DNA from: Rhizobium sp. 16-449-1b
GTDB taxonomy: Bacteria; Pseudomonadota; Alphaproteobacteria; Rhizobiales; Rhizobiaceae
Direction: 5' to 3'
Length of the DNA: 64,000 bases
NCBI RefSeq assembly: GCF_017741935.1
Contig: NZ_JAGHMH010000004.1
Coordinates: forward strand, 124,001-188,000
Part shown: positions 16,324 to 27,170 of the stretch, one piece after another
Layout of the letters: each line of letters opens with the position of its first letter
Numbering within the stretch: position 1 is the first letter of the stretch
Program-made: the position numbers and the translations under genes
Notes under the pieces: generated by a model
Database searches by the model: none
Told to the model about the DNA's origin: nothing
What the model saw: only the letters and a program-made list of their open reading frames with translations

Positions 16324-17016
16324 ATGCAGATGTCCGAAATGCAACTGACCAAGCGCCAGCTCCTGGGCGGCGTAGCTGCCGCGACCGCCAGCCTGGCGGT
16401 CTTCAGCAGCGCCAATGCGGCTGTGGAAATTCCGAAGTCCGACGGCGATGTCGATATGGAAGCCGTGCTGAAGCCGGGCGCTCTGCCGGAAATGGCGCTG
16501 GGCAAGGAAGACGCCAAGGTCACCATCGTCGAATACATGTCGATGACCTGCCCGCACTGCGCGCACTTCCACACCACCACCTTCGACGAGATCAAGAAGA
16601 AGTATGTCGATACCGGCAAGGCTCGCTTCATCATCCGCGAATTCCCCTTCGACCCGCGCGCTGCCGCCGCCTTCATGCTGGCTCGCTGCAATCCGTCCAA
16701 GCCTGAAGATCTGAGCACGCCGGAACAGTATTTCCCGATGGTCTCGATGCTCTTCAAGCAGCAGCAGACCTGGGCCGCCGCTGAAGATGGCCGCGCCGCA
16801 CTCCTCCAGATGTCCAAACTCGCTGGATTTAGTGAGGAAAGCTTCACGAAGTGCTTGACGAACCAGAAGCTGCTGGATGAAGTGAACGCGACGCGGGAAC
16901 GGGGTTCCAAGGATTTCGGCGTCAACGCCACGCCGACTTTCCTCATCAACGGGAAGCGCTACTCTGGAGACATGTCGGTTGACATCATGTCGGCCCTTAT
17001 CGACAGCCTGCTTTAA
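16324..17016 (+). CDS. DsbA-family periplasmic thiol-disulfide oxidoreductase
   Basis: A 230-residue exported thioredoxin-fold protein. The ATG at 16324 is chosen because GAGGAAATT precedes it; residues 10-32 form a signal peptide (KRQLLGG, hydrophobic core, SSANA cleavage). The active site is CPHC at residues 76-79 in YMSMTCPHCAHFH, and the cis-proline loop is NATPTFLING. This is the type with a helical insert common to DsbA/Com1 proteins. It sits 84 bp before smc, separated by a terminator, and probably acts in envelope protein folding. Confidence 0.93.
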   Translation: MQMSEMQLTKRQLLGGVAAATASLAVFSSANAAVEIPKSDGDVDMEAVLKPGALPEMALGKEDAKVTIVEYMSMTCPHCAHFHTTTFDEIKKKYVDTGKARFIIREFPFDPRAAAAFMLARCNPSKPEDLSTPEQYFPMVSMLFKQQQTWAAAEDGRAALLQMSKLAGFSEESFTKCLTNQKLLDEVNATRERGSKDFGVNATPTFLINGKRYSGDMSVDIMSALIDSLL

Positions 17017-17035
17017 GCTGAGCCGTTCCTATAAG

Positions 17036-17069
17036 ACGGGCGACGGCGGAAGCCGTGCGCCCGTTTTTT
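17036..17069 (+). terminator. Rho-independent terminator after the DsbA-like gene
   Basis: Nested arms ACGGGCG/CGCCCGT (17036-17042 and 17058-17064) and ACGGC/GCCGT (17043-17047 and 17052-17056) are followed by TTTTTT. It begins 19 bp after the DsbA-like stop and 65 bp before smc, so smc should be transcribed mainly from its own promoter or by read-through. Confidence 0.85.
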
Positions 17070-17100
17070 CGTTGGGCCAGCGCCCGGCTGAGGCGACCGC

Positions 17101-20100
17101 ATGAAGTTCAACAAGCTCCGCCTCGTCGGCTTCAAATCCTTCGTCGAACCCGCCGAATTCGTCATCGAGCGCGGCCTGACCGGTGTCGTCGGGCCGAATG
17201 GCTGCGGCAAGTCCAATCTTGTCGAGGCGCTTCGCTGGGTGATGGGCGAGAACTCGTACAAGAACATGCGCGCGTCCGGCATGGACGACGTGATCTTCTC
17301 CGGTTCCGGCAATCGTCCCGCCCGCAACACCGCCGAGGTCGCACTCTATCTCGACAATGCCGACCGCACGGCACCGGCCGGCTTCAACGATAGCGACGAG
17401 ATCCAGGTCACCCGCCGCATCGAGCGCGAGCAGGGGTCGGTCTACCGCATCAACGGCAAGGAAAGCCGCGCCAAGGACGTGCAGCTGCTCTTCGCCGACG
17501 CCTCCACCGGCGCCCGCTCGCCGTCGATGGTCGGGCAGGGGCGTATCGGCGAGCTGATCTCGGCCAAGCCGCAGGCCCGTCGCCAGCTGCTCGAAGAGGC
17601 CGCCGGCATTTCCGGCCTGCATTCGCGCCGCCACGAGGCCGAGCTTCGTCTGCGCGCAGCCGAAAGCAATCTCGAACGTCTCGACGACGTGACGTCGCAG
17701 CTTGAGAGCCAGATCGAAAGCCTGAAGCGCCAGGCCCGCCAGGCCAATCGCTTCAAGTCGCTCTCCGCCGATATCCGCGCTCGCGAGGCCATGCTCCTGC
17801 ATATCCGCTGGGTGCAGGCCAAGGAGGCGGAAGCCGAGGCCGACAGCGCGCTCAACCAGGCCACCTCCATCGTCGCCGAAAAGGCGCAGATGCAGATGGA
17901 AGCCGCCAAGTCGCAGGGGATATCGAGCCTCAAGCTCCCGGAACTGCGCGAGGGCGAAGCCCGCGCAGCAGCTGCCCTGCAGCGCCTGCAGATCGCCAAG
18001 ACCCAGCTGGAAGAAGACGCCAACCGCATCCTGCGCCGCCGCGACGAGCTGACCCGCCGCCTGGCGCAGCTCTCGGAGGATATCAGGCGCGAGGAACGGC
18101 TTGTCGCCGACAACGCCGAAATCCTCCAGCGCCTCGATGCCGAGGAGGAAGAGATCAACGAGATCCTCGCCGATTCCGGCCGTTACGCGGAAGAGACGCG
18201 TGAGGCCTTCGAGGAAGCCGCCGCCAAGCTTGCCGACAGCGAGCGCATCTTCGCCGGCCTGACATCGGAACGCGCCGAGGCCGCCGCCGGCCGCAACCAG
18301 CTCGAACGCGCCATCCGCGATCTCTCCGATCGCAAGATGCGCCTCGAGCGCCAGATGGATGAGGCCAATCGCGAGCTGTCCGGTATCGGCGAGCGCATGG
18401 CGACGCTGCCCGATCCCGATGAGAAGCGCATGGTGGTCGAAGCCGGCGAAAGCGCTGTCGCCGAGGCCGAAGCCGCCATCCAGGCGGTCGAGCAGGCGCT
18501 TGCCGCAGCCCGCCAGACGGAGGCGATGTCGCGCGCGCCGGTCGATCGGGCCCGTGCCCAGCTGAACGCCATCGAGACCGAAGCGCGCACCATTTCCCGC
18601 ATGCTGGCGTCAGGCGCTAGCGCCGGCGAATTCGCGCCGGTCGCCGATGATCTCAAGGTCGATCGCGGTTTCGAGACCGCGGTGGGCGCTGCCCTTGGCG
18701 ACGATCTCGAATCCCCGCTCGACCCGAAGGCGCCCGCCCATTGGTCGGAAAACGGCGATGGCGCGGCCGATCCGGCGCTGCCGTCAGGCGTCACGCCGCT
18801 GATCACGCATGTCCGCGCGCCCGCAGCCCTTGCCCGCCGCCTCAAGCAGATCGGCCTTGTCTCCGACGCCGATGCGCCCGGCCTGATGGCGAGCCTCAAG
18901 CCCGGCCAGCGCCTCGTCACCCGCGATGGCGCCGTCTACCGCTGGGATGGTCACGTCACCGGCGCCGATGCGCCGAGTGCGGCAGCACTCCGTCTCGCCC
19001 AGAAGAACCGTCTGTCCGAGCTCGAGAGTGAAGCGTCGATCGCCCGCGACGTGCTGACGGAAGCCGAAGAGCAGCTGGCGATCGCGGCCGAAGCCATCTC
19101 GGGCGAGGAACATCGCCTGGCCGAGGCCCGCGATACCGTGCGCATGGCCGCACGCCAGCTGGCGGAAGCCCGCGAGGCCTTGGCGGCTGCCGAGCGCGCC
19201 TCTGGCGATCTCATCCGCCGCCGCGATGTCATTGCCGAAGCCGTCAGCCAGCTGCAGAGCCAGCTCGAAGACATCGCCATCCAGGAGGAAAACGCCCGCA
19301 TCGAGCTCGACGACGCGCCGGATCTCTCCGCGCTCGACGAGCGCCTGCGGCTGCAGCAGGCCGATGTCGCGACCGATCGCGGCGCCCTTGCCGAAGCCCG
19401 TGCCCGCCACGAGAGCCTCAACCGCGAAAACGACGCCCGCCAGCGCCGCATCATCGCGATCGGCCAGGAGCGCGAGACCTGGCGCCAGCGCGCGGCAAGC
19501 GCCGAGGACCACATCGCGACGCTGCGCGACCGCGAGGAAGAGGCCCGCGAGGAAGCGGCCGATCTCGAAATGGCGCCCGACGAATTCGACGACAAGCGCC
19601 GTGGCCTGCTGAACGAGCTGCAGAAGGCCGACGACGCACGCCGCGCCGCCGCCGATCTGTTGGCCGAGGCCGAGCTGATGCAGCGCGATGTCGATCACAA
19701 GGCGGCGATTGCGCTCTCCGAGCTTGCCGAAAGCCGTGAACGCCGTGGCCGCGCCGAGGAGCGTCTGGTGTCGGCCCGCGAAAAGCGCGTCGAGACCGAG
19801 GCGCGCATCCGCGAGGCGTTGAACGTCGCCCCGCACGAAGCCTTCCGGCTCGCCGGTCTCGACGCCATGCAGGCCATGCCTGATCTGCGCGAGGTCGAGC
19901 GCGAACTGGAGCGGCTGAAGATGGAGCGCGAGCGGCTTGGCGCCGTCAACCTGCGTGCCGAGGAAGAACAGAAGGAACTGAGCGACCGGCTGGCGGCGTT
20001 GATCAAGGAGCGCGACGACGTCATCGACGCCATCCGCAAGCTGCGCGGCGCCATCCAGAGCCTGAACCGCGAAGGCCGCGAGCGCCTGATCGCCGCCTTC

Positions 20101-20562
20101 GATGTCGTCAACACCCAGTTCCAGCGCCTCTTCACCCATCTGTTCGGCGGCGGCACGGCCGAGCTGCAGCTGATCGAATCCGACGATCCTTTGGAAGCAG
20201 GCCTTGAAATCCTCGCCCGCCCGCCGGGCAAGAAGCCGCAGACCATGACGCTGCTCTCGGGTGGCGAGCAGGCGCTGACGGCGATGGCGCTGATCTTCGC
20301 GGTGTTTCTCACCAACCCGGCGCCGATCTGCGTGCTCGACGAAGTGGACGCGCCGCTCGACGATCACAACGTCGAGCGCTACTGCAACCTGATGGACGAG
20401 ATGGCGGCTTCCACCGAGACGCGATTTGTCATCATCACCCACAACCCGATCACCATGGCCCGCATGAACCGCCTCTTCGGCGTGACGATGGCGGAACAGG
20501 GCGTGTCGCAGCTGGTCTCCGTCGACCTGCAAACAGCCGAACAATTGCGCGAGATCGCCTGA
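17101..20562 (+). CDS. smc: chromosome partition/condensin ATPase SMC
   Basis: A 1153-residue SMC protein that compacts and segregates the chromosome with ScpA and ScpB. The N-terminal ATPase half has Walker A GPNGCGKSNLVEA; the C-terminal half has the ABC signature LLSGGEQALTAMAL and Walker B PICVLDEVDAPLDDHN. Two long coiled coils rich in Glu/Arg/Ala repeats flank a hinge near residues 500-640 (GAALGDDLESPLDPK, VTRDGAVYRWDGHVTG). Length fits the alphaproteobacterial SMC group. It follows the DsbA-like gene; scpA and scpB are not in the window. Confidence 0.97.
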   Translation: MKFNKLRLVGFKSFVEPAEFVIERGLTGVVGPNGCGKSNLVEALRWVMGENSYKNMRASGMDDVIFSGSGNRPARNTAEVALYLDNADRTAPAGFNDSDEIQVTRRIEREQGSVYRINGKESRAKDVQLLFADASTGARSPSMVGQGRIGELISAKPQARRQLLEEAAGISGLHSRRHEAELRLRAAESNLERLDDVTSQLESQIESLKRQARQANRFKSLSADIRAREAMLLHIRWVQAKEAEAEADSALNQATSIVAEKAQMQMEAAKSQGISSLKLPELREGEARAAAALQRLQIAKTQLEEDANRILRRRDELTRRLAQLSEDIRREERLVADNAEILQRLDAEEEEINEILADSGRYAEETREAFEEAAAKLADSERIFAGLTSERAEAAAGRNQLERAIRDLSDRKMRLERQMDEANRELSGIGERMATLPDPDEKRMVVEAGESAVAEAEAAIQAVEQALAAARQTEAMSRAPVDRARAQLNAIETEARTISRMLASGASAGEFAPVADDLKVDRGFETAVGAALGDDLESPLDPKAPAHWSENGDGAADPALPSGVTPLITHVRAPAALARRLKQIGLVSDADAPGLMASLKPGQRLVTRDGAVYRWDGHVTGADAPSAAALRLAQKNRLSELESEASIARDVLTEAEEQLAIAAEAISGEEHRLAEARDTVRMAARQLAEAREALAAAERASGDLIRRRDVIAEAVSQLQSQLEDIAIQEENARIELDDAPDLSALDERLRLQQADVATDRGALAEARARHESLNRENDARQRRIIAIGQERETWRQRAASAEDHIATLRDREEEAREEAADLEMAPDEFDDKRRGLLNELQKADDARRAAADLLAEAELMQRDVDHKAAIALSELAESRERRGRAEERLVSAREKRVETEARIREALNVAPHEAFRLAGLDAMQAMPDLREVERELERLKMERERLGAVNLRAEEEQKELSDRLAALIKERDDVIDAIRKLRGAIQSLNREGRERLIAAFDVVNTQFQRLFTHLFGGGTAELQLIESDDPLEAGLEILARPPGKKPQTMTLLSGGEQALTAMALIFAVFLTNPAPICVLDEVDAPLDDHNVERYCNLMDEMAASTETRFVIITHNPITMARMNRLFGVTMAEQGVSQLVSVDLQTAEQLREIA

Positions 20563-20788
20563 GGTCAAGGCGAAACACCCAAAAAAAGTCAGGCCTGAAT
20601 GGGCTTCTCACCCAATAAGGTGATGCCTTTTTACCCATCTTGCATTAGAAGAAACTGTATGTGCGGTCCGCAGGGATCGCGCCACCGGTTTTGCGTACAG
20701 ATTGCCGTGCGCATGTGTTGAGGCTTCCTCCACGTTGTATCGGCATGCTGAACCCCCCGTCCGGTTTTCCTGGCCGGACGGAAATAAG

Positions 20789-20827
20789 GCTTTGCGGGAC
20801 TTTGTTGCGGTCCCGCAAAGCTTTATT
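20789..20827 (+). terminator. 12-bp stem terminator-like hairpin upstream of ppdK
   Basis: GCTTTGCGGGAC (20789-20800) pairs perfectly with GTCCCGCAAAGC (20810-20821) around a 9-nt loop, followed by TTTATTACTC. It lies 227 bp beyond the smc stop, too far to be the natural smc terminator, and 131 bp before ppdK. Confidence 0.7.
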
Positions 20828-20911
20828 ACTCTTCCTGAAAATTCAAACGGCTTGAATACGCGGATGTTGTGCACTGCAACATTTTGGCCGTATTTGTGCG
20901 ATTTTCATTTT

Positions 20912-20948
20912 AACACCAAGGGATTAAGCTGATCCCGATTTTGGTGTT
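20912..20948 (+). promoter_or_regulatory. leader hairpin directly before the ppdK ribosome site
   Basis: AACACCAA (20912-20919) pairs with TTGGTGTT (20941-20948), and inside it GGGAT (20920-20924) pairs with ATCCC (20932-20936). The structure ends immediately before the GGGGAGAG ribosome site of ppdK at 20958, so it may be an operator palindrome or a translation-control hairpin. Confidence 0.5.
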
Positions 20949-20957
20949 GGGGAGAGC

Positions 20958-23627
<2,670 letters not shown>

Positions 23628-23630
23628 GTT

Positions 23631-23903
23631 TTACCAGCGGTAATAGGGTCCGCCGTAATAGGGGCCGCCCATGCGCCACGACATGTCCGACATCACGTAA
23701 GCGCTGTCGGCCCGCGCTTGCGCCTGCCGGTTGAGATCGATGCGCTGCAGGCAGGTGGCGAAGCCTTCGGTGCCGCGCTTGAAGCCGTAGCTCATGCATT
23801 GCCGCTCATCGGCCGCGCGCCGCTCTTCCGGCGTCATCGTCTGGCAGGCCGAAAGGCCGACCGCAATAGCGGCGATGGTGAGCGTCAGCGGGAGAATACG
23901 CAT
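23631..23903 (-). CDS. small predicted lipoprotein
   Basis: A 90-residue protein. The ATG at 23903 gives a classic lipoprotein signal MRILPLTLTIAAIAVGLSAC with the acylated cysteine at residue 20; a longer in-frame start at 23966 would place non-signal residues ahead. The mature part has MTPEERRAADERQCMSYGF and FATCLQRIDLNRQAQAR, a two-cysteine helical motif often seen in small rhizobial lipoproteins, and ends GGPYYGGPYYRW. Convergent to ppdK with a 3-bp gap. Confidence 0.82.
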   Translation of the reverse strand: MRILPLTLTIAAIAVGLSACQTMTPEERRAADERQCMSYGFKRGTEGFATCLQRIDLNRQAQARADSAYVMSDMSWRMGGPYYGGPYYRW

Positions 23904-23994
23904 GTTCTTATCTTCAGCGGATTGATCTTGCTGAAATAGCAGACGCCAACCCCAAGCACCCGTCAACTAAAAACTCCGTTAACCGCAAAAGTTG

Positions 23995-24192
23995 TCATGC
24001 GGCGCCTGCGGGGTCGCCGATCGGCAGCAGTGCCGGATCGAGCGTCGGGTCGTTCGGGTTCTTGCTGTCGCCGGGATCCTGTGCCGGCGTCAGCGGCGGC
24101 TTTTCCTGCACGCGGTCGGGAATGCCGGGTGTCGGCGTCGGGCCGCGCGGGGTCTCTGGTGTGGGCACGGGGATCGGGTCGCGATTGGGCAT
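23995..24192 (-). CDS. proline-rich small hypothetical protein
   Basis: A 65-residue protein beginning MPNRDPIPVPTPETPRGPTP and continuing with Pro/Asp/Asn-rich sequence to DPAGAA; about a quarter of residues are proline. A GAAAGGAGA ribosome site lies well placed before the ATG, which supports translation. Likely disordered. Similar short P-rich frames are common in Rhizobiaceae but have no known role. Confidence 0.5.
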   Translation of the reverse strand: MPNRDPIPVPTPETPRGPTPTPGIPDRVQEKPPLTPAQDPGDSKNPNDPTLDPALLPIGDPAGAA

Positions 24193-24297
24193 GATTGTCT
24201 CCTTTCAAGGGAAAACGATGCCCTCAAGCTTTGGTTCCGGCTTTCGCATGGATGAGAACCGCTATAAGAAGACGCCTCACGGAAATGGAAGCGACTG

Positions 24298-24543
24298 ATG
24301 GCACTGCGTGATCGATTCTCGAAAAAGCTGACCTGCCCGCAATGCGGCAATAGCGGCTTTGCCGAAGCCTCCGAGACGGACGATCCGAAGCGCAAGCATC
24401 CGGGCTTCAACATCGACCAGCTGCCGCGCGGACTTTTCGTCCAGCGCCAGACCAATTTTCAGGAAACCAGTGTGATCAAGTGTGAATGCGGTCGCAAGTT
24501 CGCCTTCCGCACGCTGGCGGAAGCCGCGTCGGGCCGCGATTGA
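24298..24543 (+). CDS. small zinc-ribbon-like hypothetical protein
   Basis: An 81-residue protein with two Cys pairs, CPQCGNSGFAEA near residue 13 and CECGRKFAFRT near residue 62, that can bind one zinc ion in a ribbon-like fold. Between them is a segment DPKRKHPGFNIDQLPRGLF. Start ATG 24298. No enzyme motif; such proteins often bind nucleic acid or stabilise partners. It is convergent with the 128-residue gene at 24550. Confidence 0.7.
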   Translation: MALRDRFSKKLTCPQCGNSGFAEASETDDPKRKHPGFNIDQLPRGLFVQRQTNFQETSVIKCECGRKFAFRTLAEAASGRD

Positions 24544-24549
24544 ACGAGA

Positions 24550-24936
24550 CTAGAACCGCTCCAGCACCTCGATAAAGGCATCGGCGAACTGCGCGATATG
24601 GGCGGTCTCGGGCGCCGGGCTCTCCATGCGGATATCGGTGCCGTTCTGATCGAGCACCGCAAGCACGATCCGCATGTCGGTGGAAGCGGACGGGATGCGC
24701 AGCACCGCGATCCGCTTGCAATCGTCGATCAGCCCTTCGGCAGGCAGATCGAACAGGAACTCGCCGCCGCTCTTGCCCGCCGCCGTGCGCACCGCGTCGC
24801 AGAAGTCGCTGTCGCCATCATAGCTTTCGAGCGAAAGCTCTAGCTCCAGAAGCTCCATCGGCAGAAGCGGATCGCTCGCATCGGCCCCGGCAAGCGTCGG
24901 CATGGGGCTTTCCACTGCAAGCTCGGATGCAATCAT
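24550..24936 (-). CDS. hypothetical protein, 128 residues
   Basis: The ATG at 24936 follows an ACAGGAGAAAAGC ribosome site, and gives MIASELAVESPMPTLAGADA; an upstream in-frame ATG at 24978 is less well placed. The protein is acidic, with DPLLPMELLELELSLESYDG, a central GGEFLFDLPAEGLIDDCKRIAVLRI and a C-terminal helix AHIAQFADAFIEVLERF. It is a compact alpha/beta protein of unknown family, convergent to the zinc-ribbon gene. Confidence 0.65.
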   Translation of the reverse strand: MIASELAVESPMPTLAGADASDPLLPMELLELELSLESYDGDSDFCDAVRTAAGKSGGEFLFDLPAEGLIDDCKRIAVLRIPSASTDMRIVLAVLDQNGTDIRMESPAPETAHIAQFADAFIEVLERF

Positions 24937-25179
24937 TGCTTTTCTCCTGTTCGTCCGTGACCGATGAACATGCTGCAACTGCGGGAAATCAACTCAATAT
25001 CAGAAAATGCTCACGTAATCCATGCCCGCTTTGGAGGTCTAAAACGTGGGTTCATCGTGGATTGGACACGCTCGCGTAAGACAACAGTTTCAATTTAGGC
25101 GAATCTTGCACTAAACAAGTGCTTGGGCGATTTGCGCGTTCATGCGGGACGCGCCGCTTGCGACTAACCGGTAAGTTTG

Positions 25180-26118
25180 ATGGCAATCCGTTTCGACCGC
25201 CCCATTTCCAGTGCCGCCCGCTTTTCCAGGCGGTTCGCGGCCTTTGCGCTGGTCTTGTGCCTGGCGGCACTGATCGGCCACCGCTTCGCCGGCCTCGCCA
25301 CGCCCTATCTGGTCCTTATCCTCATCGTCGCCACCGGCTTCAGCATCCTGGCCGCGGTACTCGCCGCCGCCGGCCTGCGCAGCCTGTGGCTCACGGGCGC
25401 CGAAGGCGGGCACGATGCGCTGAAGGCACTGATCTTCGCGGCATTGCCGCTTGTCATCGGCGGGCTGGCGGTCGAGCGCTATCTCAGCATGCCGGTCATC
25501 TACGACGTCTCCACCGATCCCGTCTCGGTGCCGGACTGGCTGAAGACCCCAAGCGCCGATCAGATCTGGCTGAAGCGGGTTCCGGTGACGCCGGAGGATC
25601 GCGAAAAGCAGCTGGAAGCCTATCCGGAACTCACCGGCCGCCGCTACGACGGCGCCATCGACCGCGTGCTGGAGGCCGTCAAGAAGGTCGCCAAGCTGAA
25701 CGGCATCCGCATCACGCGCGCCGAAGGCGACAGCGTGCCGACCCGCGACCCCGAGGACAAACCGGCAGCCAAGCCCCAGGCTCAGCCCCAAGCCCAGAAC
25801 CAAGCCGCCGACAACACCGCCGTGCCCGACGAGGCCCCCGATGTCGTGCCCGTCCCGACGCCGCGCCCCTATGACGACGACGTCGCGCAGCTGATCCGTC
25901 GCGCCAATGGCGTGACGCTGCAGGGCGAGACGCGCACGCTGGTTCTCGGCCTGCGCTTCGACGTCATCATCCGCCTGCGCGAGGAGGCCGAGACCACCTT
26001 CGTCGACGTCCGCGTCGCCTCCCGCTACGGCCCCTCCGACCTCGGCTTCAGCGCCGATATCGCCGAGGACTATCTGAAGGCGCTGGACGCCGAACTGCTC
26101 GGCATCGCCGGCAGCTGA
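25180..26118 (+). CDS. DUF1499 domain membrane protein
   Basis: A 312-residue protein. Residues 12-100 hold three or four hydrophobic helices (FAALVLCLAALIGHRFAGLA, LVLILIVATGFSILAAVLAA, FAALPLVIGGLAV), followed by a DUF1499 domain: YDVSTDPVSVPDWLK, and near the end FDVIIRLREEAETTFVDVRVASRYG and DLGFSADIAEDYLKAL. A Pro/Gln/Ala-rich linker (about residues 190-215) splits the domain. ATG 25180 is chosen over a TTG one codon earlier. It overlaps the convergent DUF4166 gene by 49 bp. Confidence 0.87.
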   Translation: MAIRFDRPISSAARFSRRFAAFALVLCLAALIGHRFAGLATPYLVLILIVATGFSILAAVLAAAGLRSLWLTGAEGGHDALKALIFAALPLVIGGLAVERYLSMPVIYDVSTDPVSVPDWLKTPSADQIWLKRVPVTPEDREKQLEAYPELTGRRYDGAIDRVLEAVKKVAKLNGIRITRAEGDSVPTRDPEDKPAAKPQAQPQAQNQAADNTAVPDEAPDVVPVPTPRPYDDDVAQLIRRANGVTLQGETRTLVLGLRFDVIIRLREEAETTFVDVRVASRYGPSDLGFSADIAEDYLKALDAELLGIAGS

Positions 26119-26720
26119 TCGGTTTCCGGTGTCAGTGCAGCTGTCGGCACCAGCCACCCGCGATAACGAACGATCAGGCCGACCAGCGGCGCCCTGACCT
26201 CGACATGAAACCGGAACCGCCCGTCGTGTTCCTCTTCATGGACCGTGCCGCCCGGCGCCACGGCCATCGGCATGGGTAATCCGAGAAAGCGCCAGCCGCG
26301 CACCTGCAGCAGCAGCCGTCCATCCGCAACGACAAGCGCCATCAATATCCGGAACGGCCCGAGATCTTCCGCCAGCAGTGGTGCAGCAGCGTTTCCGCCC
26401 GCCATCTGAACGCTGCGAAACGCCTTGCCCCCGAAACGCCGGGTCCAGACCTCGATGCCATCGCGTGCGAGAAAATGAACCTCCACATCCGTCTCCGCAG
26501 CCGTCTTCGGGAAGCCGGCAAGCGTGGCGGCGAGCTGAGCCAGCCACCCGCGACCGCGCTCGATATCGGCGCGCCCGCGCGCTGTGAGCTCATCGGAGAC
26601 ATCATGCAGCGCCGCGACGCAAGGCGGCAGCCGGTCCCAATCCTGGCCCAGCAGGCGCCGATAGAGCGGCGGAGGGCGGGCGCCGGGCCCCGGCGGGACG
26701 TTGCCGTGTTGGTCTGTCAT
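26070..26720 (-). CDS. DUF4166 domain-containing protein
   Basis: A 216-residue protein starting MTDQHGNVPPGPGARPPPLYRRLLGQDW, then a helix and beta-rich core GRADIERGRGWLAQLAATLAGFPKTA, DVEVHFLARDGIEVWTRRFGGKAFRS, and EDLGPFRILMALVVADGRLLLQVRGW with LGLPMPMAVAP, all typical of DUF4166. The start overlaps the DCC-protein stop by 4 bp (ATGA), so they are translationally coupled. The 3' end overlaps the convergent DUF1499 gene. The biochemical role is not established. Confidence 0.82.
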   Translation of the reverse strand: MTDQHGNVPPGPGARPPPLYRRLLGQDWDRLPPCVAALHDVSDELTARGRADIERGRGWLAQLAATLAGFPKTAAETDVEVHFLARDGIEVWTRRFGGKAFRSVQMAGGNAAAPLLAEDLGPFRILMALVVADGRLLLQVRGWRFLGLPMPMAVAPGGTVHEEEHDGRFRFHVEVRAPLVGLIVRYRGWLVPTAALTPETDQLPAMPSSSASSAFR

Positions 26721-27166
26721 CCGAGGAAGCGATCCCGTTGCGCCGGCGTCGGCACGAAGCAGCTTGCCCGCCGCCCGGCAATCTTCAGCCGGTTGCGCGC
26801 CACGAATTCGTAGAGCCGGTCTGCAAGCTTTCGCGGCAAAAGCCGGAATATCCTCACAGCCGACCACGGCGCGCCGAGCCCCGCCACCATCCGGATCGAG
26901 CCGTCCGACTTGAAGAAGGCCCGCCCGCCTTCGATCAGGATGTTGGTCTCGTAGTCACGCTCGTTGAGCCCATAGTGCCGGTAGAGCGCCTCGCCGAGCG
27001 GCGTCTGCGCGGCAAGAAAGCGATAGCGCTGGCGCCTGTCGTGCTTCAGCGCGTACTGCACCCAGGCCGAGCAGAACACGCATTCGCCGTCGAACACGAT
27101 CAGCGGTCTGTCGTCGGGGAAATCGGGAACGGCGGCATCCTGGCGATAGCTGTAGTCCGGCCGCAT
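26717..27166 (-). CDS. DCC-family thiol-disulfide oxidoreductase
   Basis: A 149-residue protein starting MRPDYSYRQDAAVPDFPDD and containing LIVFDGECVFCSAWVQYALKHD: the first half of the DCC motif (FDGxCxxC) with the catalytic CVFC pair. The C-terminal segment RLLPRKLADRLYEFVARNR is also typical of the family. The ATG at 27166 is preferred to an upstream ATG at 27220 because family members start near the FDG motif. It follows the MBL gene by 4 bp and overlaps DUF4166, giving a tight operon. Confidence 0.87.
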   Translation of the reverse strand: MRPDYSYRQDAAVPDFPDDRPLIVFDGECVFCSAWVQYALKHDRRQRYRFLAAQTPLGEALYRHYGLNERDYETNILIEGGRAFFKSDGSIRMVAGLGAPWSAVRIFRLLPRKLADRLYEFVARNRLKIAGRRASCFVPTPAQRDRFLG

Positions 27167-27170
27167 CGTC

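Larger units (their letters stand above)
20563..20957 (+). other. 395-bp structured spacer between smc and ppdK, possible small RNA
   Basis: No protein-coding frame is convincing here. The spacer holds, in order, a CTTCTCACCC/AAGGTGATGCC stretch, a CCTCC-containing single-stranded segment (GAGGCTTCCTCCACG, near 20720-20735), a CCGTCCGG/CCGGACGG hairpin (20758-20780), a 12-bp terminator-like hairpin with a U tract (20789-20827), and the ppdK leader hairpin. An anti-Shine-Dalgarno loop followed by two hairpins and a terminator is the typical layout of rhizobial trans-acting small RNAs, which is why a transcript of about 150-180 nt ending near 20827 is proposed. Confidence 0.45.

Noticed and set aside
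18784..20568. 594-residue open frame antisense to smc
   Set aside because: No recognisable domain, and the opposite strand encodes SMC with intact Walker A, signature and Walker B motifs.
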